A stretch of DNA of 32,308 nt from Sphingobacterium thalpophilum (GTDB taxonomy: Bacteria; Bacteroidota; Bacteroidia; Chitinophagales; Chitinophagaceae), in assembly GCA_945871875.1 (NCBI GenBank), contig CAMBYC010000022.1:1-32308 (forward strand), read 5' to 3'. Of the stretch, positions 9,024 to 16,139 are shown piece after piece. The notes under the pieces are model-generated. The model was not told where the DNA came from and searched no databases. It worked only from the letters and a program-made list of their open reading frames with translations. Position 1 is the stretch's first letter. Every line of letters begins with the position of its first letter. The translations under genes and the position numbers were made by a program.

Positions 9024-10391
9024 ATGCAGCAACAAGATATATTTTTAAAAGATAGTGGAGCTAAAGCTGCTAATCTGAAACATCGTAAAACGATAAATTT
9101 CAATATATCTAAATACAACAGCGTCGTTCCTATTGGTAAAACCCAGTTTATTGATGTAGATCTTGTTAGAGAAAAAGCCAAAAATCTTAAATGGGAATCT
9201 ATTGAACGGTTAGATGTTTATCTTGAACAGTTTGAAAAACAATTTACCGCAAACGGTGGTAAGATAATTTGGGCAGAAACCGTTGAACAAGCTCAAGAAG
9301 CTATTGCTGAAATCTGTAAAGCCAAAAATTGTACATCAGTTGTAAAAAGTAAAAGTATGGCAACTGAAGAAATTCATCTGAATGATTTCCTCAGTTCTAT
9401 CGGAATTGAAAGCGTTGAAACCGATTTGGGTGAATATATTCAACAATTAGACGGCGAAGCTCCTTACCACATTGTAACACCAGCAATGCACAAAAGTAAA
9501 GAAGATGTTGCACAACTCTTTGCAGAAAAATTGGGAACCCCGCCTAATCTTACTCCCACCGAATTAACATTAGTTGCAAGGGAAAAACTTAGAACCAAAT
9601 ATACTAAAGCTGAAATAGGTGTTACAGGGGCAAATTTCTTAATTGCAAATACTGGTTCAATCGCAATAACAGAAAATGAAGGTAACGCTCGTTTAACAGC
9701 CGCGTTCCCTAAAACCCATATCGTTATCGCTGGAATCGAAAAAATAATCCCTAATTTATCTGATCTCGCTCTTTTTTGGCCACTGCTCGCTACTTTCGGA
9801 ACCGGACAAAAACTAACGGTTTACAATTCTATCATTAGCGGTCCACGAAAACCAAATGAAACCGATGGTCCAGAGGAGATGTTTATAATTCTACTAGACA
9901 ATGGTAGAACCAATCTACTTGAATCTAATACCCGCGAAAGTTTATACTGTATAAGATGCGGAGCTTGTTTAAATGCTTGCCCAATTTATAAAAACATTGG
10001 TGGACATAGTTACGGAACCACTTACAGCGGACCAATTGGCAGCATAATTACGCCGCATCTTAAAAGTATGGAATCTTGGAAACACCTTAGTTTCGCATCT
10101 TCACTTTGTGGCAATTGCACCGAAGTTTGTGCAGTTAAAATCAACCTTCACGAATTGCTATTGCACAACAGAAAGGCTTCTGTTGATGAAAAATTAACTA
10201 CTTTATCAGAACGTGTGGCTTGGCGTTTGTGGCGAATGGCATCAACCAATAGAACAATGATGAATTTGGGAAATGCTGCCATCAAAAACAAAGTGATCAA
10301 TACTTTATTCAAAAGCTGGAATATCCATCGAGCACCACTTGATTTTGCTGGAAAAACTTTCAACCAGCAATGGCAAGAAAGGAAAAAATAA
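9024..10391 (+). CDS. lutB: LutB/LldF-like lactate utilization iron-sulfur protein
   Basis: LUD domain plus two ferredoxin-type Cys clusters (CIRCGACLNACPIY; CGNCTEVCAVKINLHELLLHNR). Confidence 0.9.
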   Translation: MQQQDIFLKDSGAKAANLKHRKTINFNISKYNSVVPIGKTQFIDVDLVREKAKNLKWESIERLDVYLEQFEKQFTANGGKIIWAETVEQAQEAIAEICKAKNCTSVVKSKSMATEEIHLNDFLSSIGIESVETDLGEYIQQLDGEAPYHIVTPAMHKSKEDVAQLFAEKLGTPPNLTPTELTLVAREKLRTKYTKAEIGVTGANFLIANTGSIAITENEGNARLTAAFPKTHIVIAGIEKIIPNLSDLALFWPLLATFGTGQKLTVYNSIISGPRKPNETDGPEEMFIILLDNGRTNLLESNTRESLYCIRCGACLNACPIYKNIGGHSYGTTYSGPIGSIITPHLKSMESWKHLSFASSLCGNCTEVCAVKINLHELLLHNRKASVDEKLTTLSERVAWRLWRMASTNRTMMNLGNAAIKNKVINTLFKSWNIHRAPLDFAGKTFNQQWQERKK

Positions 10392-10394
10392 CAA

Positions 10395-11702
10395 ATGGAT
10401 AATGCTATTTCCTCAAAATTATTAACCGTTGTTACCGACCAAAATGGTCCAAGATTGAATTATATTTTGGATTATATCCTAAAAGAACTTTGCGGGATTG
10501 ATTACAATATCGTTTATGACATACATCATATTCCTGTTGGACCAACTATTTTCTATTGCCAGCAATTGTCCTTTGAACAACATTTTCATATTGTTTCGGT
10601 TGGTTTGTTGAATGAAAACAATATAAAAATACAAAAAATTGAAATTGGCAATTGGCTAGGAAATACTACATTGTTTGCTACTGAAAAGGGGAATATTCCT
10701 TTTGATATTTTTTCTGCATCATTTTATTTGTTGAGTAGGTATGAAGAATATCTCGACCATCGGAAAGATAAGTTTGGCAGGTACTCACACTTCGATAGCA
10801 TTGCGTTTAACAAAAACTTTCTACATCTTCCATTGGTTAACATTTGGGCAAAGGAATTTCAGCATTTAATAATTAATACATTTCCCAGTTTGGAAGTTTC
10901 TGAAAGGGTTTCTAGATTTCTTCCAACTTATGATATCGATATTGCTTGGAAATATAAACATAAAGGCTGGAAAAGAACAATCGGTGGAATGATAAATTCA
11001 ATTGTAAAAGGTGAGTTTGCAGAAGTGATTAAACGTATTAAAGTGCTTTTTGGATTTGAAAAAGATCCTTATGATGTGTATGAATGGTTGGATGCATTGC
11101 ATTTGAATTATAATATTAATCCAGAATATTTTTATTTAATTGCAAACAAGATAATTGGGAAAGATAAAAACATACATCCAAGTAAAAAGGCTTATCAAGA
11201 TTTGATTGCGAAACAATCATCAATAAACAACGCTGGTATTCATCCTTCTTGGCAAAGTGGCGATGATGTTAATGTTCTGAAAGATGAACTTGCAACAATG
11301 GAAAAAATTACCGGAAAGCCGGTATATAAAAGTCGCTTTCATTATTTGCGATTTAACCTTCCTAATGATTACGAGAAATTAATTGATTTAGGGATTATAG
11401 AGGATTATTCAATGGGATATGGAACAATCAACGGTTTTAGAGCTTCTGTTTCTACTCCATTTTATTGGTACAATTTAAAAAATGAAACTGTTACACCTCT
11501 AAAGATTTATCCTTTTTGTTGGATGGATGCAACTTGTTATTACCAACTACATCATTCTGCAAAAGAAGCTTTTGAAGAATTGTCTGCGTTTAAAAATATT
11601 GTACATCAATGCAATGGAGATTTTATAATTCTTTCACACAATAATTTTTTTAGTGGAGAAATGGAATGGAAAATGAATTATGAGTTAGTAGTTAGTAGTT
11701 AA
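10395..11702 (+). CDS. Polysaccharide deacetylase family protein (Bacteroidota type with DUF7033-like N-terminus)
   Basis: LPTYDIDIAWKYKHKGWKRTIGG; IHPSWQSGDD; SRFHYLRFNLPNDYEKLIDLGIIEDYSMGYGTINGFRASVSTPFYWYNL. Confidence 0.82.
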   Translation: MDNAISSKLLTVVTDQNGPRLNYILDYILKELCGIDYNIVYDIHHIPVGPTIFYCQQLSFEQHFHIVSVGLLNENNIKIQKIEIGNWLGNTTLFATEKGNIPFDIFSASFYLLSRYEEYLDHRKDKFGRYSHFDSIAFNKNFLHLPLVNIWAKEFQHLIINTFPSLEVSERVSRFLPTYDIDIAWKYKHKGWKRTIGGMINSIVKGEFAEVIKRIKVLFGFEKDPYDVYEWLDALHLNYNINPEYFYLIANKIIGKDKNIHPSKKAYQDLIAKQSSINNAGIHPSWQSGDDVNVLKDELATMEKITGKPVYKSRFHYLRFNLPNDYEKLIDLGIIEDYSMGYGTINGFRASVSTPFYWYNLKNETVTPLKIYPFCWMDATCYYQLHHSAKEAFEELSAFKNIVHQCNGDFIILSHNNFFSGEMEWKMNYELVVSS

Positions 11703-11732
11703 TAGTTAGTTGTTAGTAGTTAGTTGTTAGTA
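11684..11732. repeat. Low-complexity TTAGTAGTTAGTTG-type repeat overlapping the 3' end of the deacetylase gene
   Basis: gttagtagttagtagttaatagttagttgttagtagttagttgttagta; the gene stop TAA (11700-11702) is inside it. Confidence 0.9.
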
Positions 11733-11750
11733 ATCATTATTGCAAAAAAT

Positions 11751-11845
11751 ATTATTCAAGCATTCGTGGCAAATAAATTTCAAATGCATTATTCGAGCAT
11801 TCGTGGCAAATAAATTACAAATCATTATTTGTGCATTCGTGGCAA
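11751..11845. repeat. ~37-bp tandem repeat, 2.6 copies, core CATTCGTGGCAAATAAATT
   Basis: Units start at 11751 (37 bp), 11788 (36 bp) and 11824 (22 bp, partial); the core cattcgtggcaa is identical in all three. Confidence 0.92.
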
Positions 11846-11850
11846 TTTTT

Positions 11851-12834
11851 TTAACTACCAACAGCCTTCGACCTCCTAATACCCATATTCACAAAATAAA
11901 CACCCATTAAGGTAACCAATGTGCCTACAATAATAGGGATTGTCAGTTCTTCATTGTTCAACAAAGCCCCAATGATTACAGCAACAATTGGATTGATATA
12001 GGCATATATCGATGATTGTGCTGGTGGTAATCTTTTAATTGCGTAAATAAATGCACCGAATGTTATTATTGAACCGATCACCACCAAATAACCAACTGAT
12101 AAATATGCTTCTAATGGAATTTGATTGAGTGGTTTAAAATTTCCTGTAACAAGAGAAATTACATTTAACATAATGCCACTCAAAAACATTTGCCAACCTA
12201 AACTAAAATATGCATTTAAATCTTTTGCATGTTTTACTGTATATAATGTGCCTAATGCCCAAGTCATGGTTGCTATCGTTCCTAAAATAATCCCAATCAA
12301 ATAACCACTATTGAATAATGTATTTATGTAATCAGAAAATATAACTAGAATTCCTGCAAATCCTACTATCAACCCAATTATTGTAATGGTATTCAATTTA
12401 GATTCTCTAAACATGAAAACGGAAAACAATGCAATCCAAACTGGTGTGATTGAGCCAATTACAGCACTCAATCCACTCGGTAAATAAGCTACCGACCAAG
12501 TGCTTAATCCATTGCTCAAAACAAACATTACAATGCTCATCCAGAAGATCTGAAAGAATTGTTGTTTTGTAGGAAATTTATATCCTTTTAAAAAAAAGTA
12601 CAAAACATATAAACTTCCTCCAATAAAATGCCGCATCCCCGATAATTGCAATGCCGGCACATATTTTACCCCTCTTTTTGATGCCAACCAAGTGGTTCCC
12701 CAAAAGAAACTCACCAATCCCAACGCCAGCAATGCTTTCGTTCGCTCTGAATGGCGTTTGGGATTAAAAAAAGATAATTCCGTATTTTTTTCTTGTTCTT
12801 GATTTATACCTTTTTGGTCATTTTCACTATTCAT
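11851..12834 (-). CDS. EamA/DMT superfamily transporter
   Basis: ~10 TM segments; LVSFFWGTTWLASKRGVKYVPALQLSGMRHFIGG; SSIYAYINPIVAVIIGALLNNEELT. Confidence 0.92.
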   Translation of the reverse strand: MNSENDQKGINQEQEKNTELSFFNPKRHSERTKALLALGLVSFFWGTTWLASKRGVKYVPALQLSGMRHFIGGSLYVLYFFLKGYKFPTKQQFFQIFWMSIVMFVLSNGLSTWSVAYLPSGLSAVIGSITPVWIALFSVFMFRESKLNTITIIGLIVGFAGILVIFSDYINTLFNSGYLIGIILGTIATMTWALGTLYTVKHAKDLNAYFSLGWQMFLSGIMLNVISLVTGNFKPLNQIPLEAYLSVGYLVVIGSIITFGAFIYAIKRLPPAQSSIYAYINPIVAVIIGALLNNEELTIPIIVGTLVTLMGVYFVNMGIRRSKAVGS

Positions 12835-12855
12835 TGGAGAAATCTAATATTGGTT

Positions 12856-14370
12856 TTAGTGGCGAAAATGCCTTTGTCCAGTCATCACCATTGCAAGATT
12901 ATGCGTCTTACAATAGTCTACCGAATCTTGATCTCTTATAGAACCCCCAGGTTGTATAAATGCATTGATTCCTACTTGATGCCCCATTTGTACACAATCA
13001 TTAAATGGAAAAAATGCATCGCTTGCCATTACTGCACCATGTAAATCGAAATTGAATTGTTTTGCTTTTTCAATAGCCTGGCGAAGTGAATCTACCCTTG
13101 ATGTTTGTCCACAACCTTTTCCAATCAATTGTCCATTTTTTACCAATGCAATTGCATTTGATTTTAAATGTTTACACACAAGATTTGCAAAATTTAAATC
13201 TTGTTTTTCGGTTTCCGTTGTATGTCTGCCACCAACTTCATCCCATTTATCTGTATTGCCTTTGTCTTGTTCTTGGGTAAGAACGCCGTTTAATACAGAA
13301 GAATACATCATTCCAAAAGGCAATTCTTTTGTTTGTTGTAATAGGATTCTGCTTTTTTTGGTTTGTAAAAGTGCTAGAGCATCTTCATCAAAACCTGGAG
13401 CTACTAGTACTTCAAAGAATATTTCGTTGATAGCTTCAGCAGTTTGTTTGTTGATGATTGCATTTGTAGCCAATACACCACCAAATGCACTTTCGGGATC
13501 GCCGGCAAGTGCATCTTGCCAAGCTTCCAAAACGGTTGTTCTAAGTGAAACTCCACAAACATTGGTATGTTTGATGATGGCAAAAACAGTTTGTGATTGG
13601 TCAAACTCACGGAGCAATTGCATTGCCGCTTCTGTATCTACAAGATTGTTGTAAGAAAGAGATTTGCCGTGCAATTTGGTAAACAATTCATCGGTATTGC
13701 CAAAGAAAACTGCTTTTTGGTGCGGATTTTCACCATAACGCATACTATGTGGCGAAGGCATTGATTCAAGGAAATATTCACCTTGAGGATTAAAATATTT
13801 TGCAATAGCAACATCATAATGGGCAACAATTTCAAAAGCTTGAGCAGCAAAAATTTTGCGTTGCTCCATTGAAGTTTCCATATCCTGTAGTGTAAGCATT
13901 TCTAAAACAGCAGGATATTGACTTCTAGATGCAACAACCAACAAATCGCGGAAGTTTTTAGCAGCAGCCCTTATCATTGATGGACCACCAACATCAATTT
14001 TTTCGATGATTAATTTTTCATTGTCGGTATTTGCAAGAGTTTCTTCAAAGGGATACAAATCAACCATCACCAAATCAAAAGCAGGAATCTTGTATTCTTT
14101 CATTTCATCTAAATCATGTTGTTCATTTCTTCTTCCCAAAATAGCACCAAACACTGAAGGATGTAATGTTTTAACCCGTCCCCCCAAAATGCTCGGATAA
14201 CCCGTAATGGTTTCTACCGCAACACATGGAATACCAAGTACTTCAATAAATTTCTGGGTTCCACCAGTTGAATATATTGTTACACCAGCTTCATTCAAAG
14301 CTTGCACAATTGGGGCTAATCCATCTTTATAAAAAACTGAAATTAGAGCTGATTTGATCTTCTTTTGCAT
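12856..14370 (-). CDS. purH: Bifunctional AICAR formyltransferase/IMP cyclohydrolase
   Basis: MQKKIKSALISVFYKDGLAPIVQALNEAGVTIYSTGGTQKFIE; GGRVKTLHPSVFGAIL; SMRYGENPHQKAVFF; FAIIKHTNVCGVS; QPGGSIRDQDSVDYC. Confidence 0.97.
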   Translation of the reverse strand: MQKKIKSALISVFYKDGLAPIVQALNEAGVTIYSTGGTQKFIEVLGIPCVAVETITGYPSILGGRVKTLHPSVFGAILGRRNEQHDLDEMKEYKIPAFDLVMVDLYPFEETLANTDNEKLIIEKIDVGGPSMIRAAAKNFRDLLVVASRSQYPAVLEMLTLQDMETSMEQRKIFAAQAFEIVAHYDVAIAKYFNPQGEYFLESMPSPHSMRYGENPHQKAVFFGNTDELFTKLHGKSLSYNNLVDTEAAMQLLREFDQSQTVFAIIKHTNVCGVSLRTTVLEAWQDALAGDPESAFGGVLATNAIINKQTAEAINEIFFEVLVAPGFDEDALALLQTKKSRILLQQTKELPFGMMYSSVLNGVLTQEQDKGNTDKWDEVGGRHTTETEKQDLNFANLVCKHLKSNAIALVKNGQLIGKGCGQTSRVDSLRQAIEKAKQFNFDLHGAVMASDAFFPFNDCVQMGHQVGINAFIQPGGSIRDQDSVDYCKTHNLAMVMTGQRHFRH

Positions 14371-14409
14371 ACAAACACTTTAATCTTTTTATCTAATTTT
14401 TAAGAGCCG

Positions 14410-14417
14410 CAAAGGTA
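14410..14417 (-). promoter_or_regulatory. Candidate Bacteroidota -7 box TACCTTTG for purH
   Basis: caaaggta at 14410-14417 = TACCTTTG on minus strand, matching TAnnTTTG, between comEC and purH; the nearest TTG is about 24 nt upstream, longer than usual. Confidence 0.45.
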
Positions 14418-14422
14418 ATGCA

Positions 14423-15988
14423 TTACATTAAACCTATAAGCCAAATCAGTATTATTACTAATGAAATGATTAAGCAAATGGGTAATTTATAACCAATCCA
14501 ATAGGTTAACCCAATTATTAATAAGTAACTGAAAATAAGACTTCGTATATCAAATGAAATGTGTTCAATCAATCCGAATGAGATATTACTCAGTCGTAAT
14601 ACTTGTGCATTCATCAATCTAATAAAAAAGCTGGTTGTAATTGCCAAGGGAGTTGCTACAATAGAAATACTGTTGCACAAGCAAACAAAAATCAGCAATA
14701 AAAGTACTAAGCTTGAAAGTGGTACTGCTATTAAGTTGGATAAAATAAACAAAGTTGGAAACTGTTTAAAATGAAACAATACAAGCGGTGTAGTTAATAT
14801 TTGTGCTGCAATTGATGTAGAAATAGCTTCCCAGGCAAAGGATAATAGTTTATTTTCTGGAATGAAAATTTGGCTAACAAATTTATTGTACAACATTAAA
14901 CTGCCAACTGCCGAATAGCTGAGCTGAAAGCCGATATCAAAGAGCATAACGGGTTGGTAGCAAAGCAATATAAAGGCAGAAGATGCTAAACCGTTTGCGG
15001 TTTTATTTTCTCTGGAGAACAATTCGGCAAACAAAATGCCTGAAAACATAACTGCACTTCTAACTACAGAAGGAGTAGCACCACATACAAAAGTAAACCC
15101 CCAAAGTGCCGTGAAAATTGCTATTGTTCTAATCCATTTTAGTGCAAAATGGTTTTTTAGTTTACCAAATAGCAAAGCCAACAAGCCATAAATCATTCCG
15201 AGATGCAATCCCGATATAGCAATGACGTGCACTACGCCTGTGTTGGTGTAAGCTGAAGTTAAAGATTTATCGATATCGGCTCTGTAGCCCAATAGCAATG
15301 CTTTAGCCATTGCATTTTCTTCTGAAGAAGGAATGGTTTTATCAATAATAGCAACAATATAATCTCGGGAACTTGAAATCCAGTCGTTAGATTTTGGAGC
15401 AGAATGGATGAAAATATATTGGTTTTGTTTCAGCGAAACTTGGTGATAAATGTTTTTTAGAGCAAGATAAGCACCGTAGTTAAAGCCGTTTTTATTGGGT
15501 AAGTTTTTGGTAGGCTTTATAGGTTTGTTTATAATTAAGACGCTGTTTTTGGGTGGGATGGAAAGCGATGTATCGAAGTGCAATCTGATATTGCCAGAAA
15601 CGGGTTGCCAATTGGCGGGGTGTTTCAATGCCATTATGGTGGCATCTGCATAATGTTGTTTAGGACCGTCGGGGTTGGTGTTTATTTTAACCATGATGGG
15701 AACTTGCTCCCATTTTTGGTGACCGATCCAAGAAGTTTCATTTCTACAATCGTATGCATACATCAACCCCCAACCAAATGCCAAAAGCAATAGGTGGAAA
15801 AACATTCCCGGTAAAACTTTAAGGTTAAATTGACGGTAAGCAGAGAGGTTTATCCAAACGATATAACCCAAAGTAGTCAATCCCAAAAGAATAAATACAG
15901 GCATTGCGGGAAGCCGGTGGTAAAAGAAAATACCAACTATTAAAGGAACAATCAATCTTAAAAACGGAGCTTCTTTCCACCACCACAT
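14423..15988 (-). CDS. comEC: ComEC/Rec2 family DNA internalization protein, lacking a C-terminal metallo-beta-lactamase domain
   Basis: N-terminal DUF4131-like region; competence domain signature (GVVHVIAISGLHLGMIYGLLALL; FTFVCGATPSVVRSAVMFSGILFAELFSRENKTANGLASSAFILLCYQPVMLFDIGFQLSYSAV). ORF ends after the TM region. Confidence 0.9.
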   Translation of the reverse strand: MWWWKEAPFLRLIVPLIVGIFFYHRLPAMPVFILLGLTTLGYIVWINLSAYRQFNLKVLPGMFFHLLLLAFGWGLMYAYDCRNETSWIGHQKWEQVPIMVKINTNPDGPKQHYADATIMALKHPANWQPVSGNIRLHFDTSLSIPPKNSVLIINKPIKPTKNLPNKNGFNYGAYLALKNIYHQVSLKQNQYIFIHSAPKSNDWISSSRDYIVAIIDKTIPSSEENAMAKALLLGYRADIDKSLTSAYTNTGVVHVIAISGLHLGMIYGLLALLFGKLKNHFALKWIRTIAIFTALWGFTFVCGATPSVVRSAVMFSGILFAELFSRENKTANGLASSAFILLCYQPVMLFDIGFQLSYSAVGSLMLYNKFVSQIFIPENKLLSFAWEAISTSIAAQILTTPLVLFHFKQFPTLFILSNLIAVPLSSLVLLLLIFVCLCNSISIVATPLAITTSFFIRLMNAQVLRLSNISFGLIEHISFDIRSLIFSYLLIIGLTYWIGYKLPICLIISLVIILIWLIGLM

Positions 15989-15997
15989 TATCTTTTT

Positions 15998-16022
15998 TTT
16001 ACAAATTTCCGAAATCTGTAAA
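15998..16022. promoter_or_regulatory. Near-perfect palindrome just upstream of comEC (possible operator/hairpin)
   Basis: TTTACAAATTTC-C-GAAATCTGTAAA: 12-nt arms with 1 mismatch, about 10 bp upstream of the comEC start. Confidence 0.4.
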
Positions 16023-16070
16023 AAGGTGTTTCAGTGTTTTACGGTTATTTTAGTGGTGAAAAAACGGGGA

Positions 16071-16139
16071 AGTAGTAGTTAGTTGTTAGTAATTAGTAGT
16101 TAGGGGCTGATTTTCAAAAACTAACTACTAACTACTACT
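16071..16139. repeat. Inverted GTAGTTAGT-type repeat between carB 3' end and comEC
   Basis: agtagtagttagt (16071-16083) / actaactactact (16127-16139), and tagtagttag (16094-16103) / ctaactacta (16121-16130), all perfect complements. The carB stop (16135-16137) lies within it. Confidence 0.88.

Noticed and set aside
11751-11845. Possible CRISPR array
   Set aside because: Fewer than three full units, contiguous tandem periodicity with no unique spacers, and no cas genes nearby.
13052-13654. 200-aa plus-strand ORF opposite purH
   Set aside because: Antisense shadow of the well-conserved purH frame; no recognisable domain.
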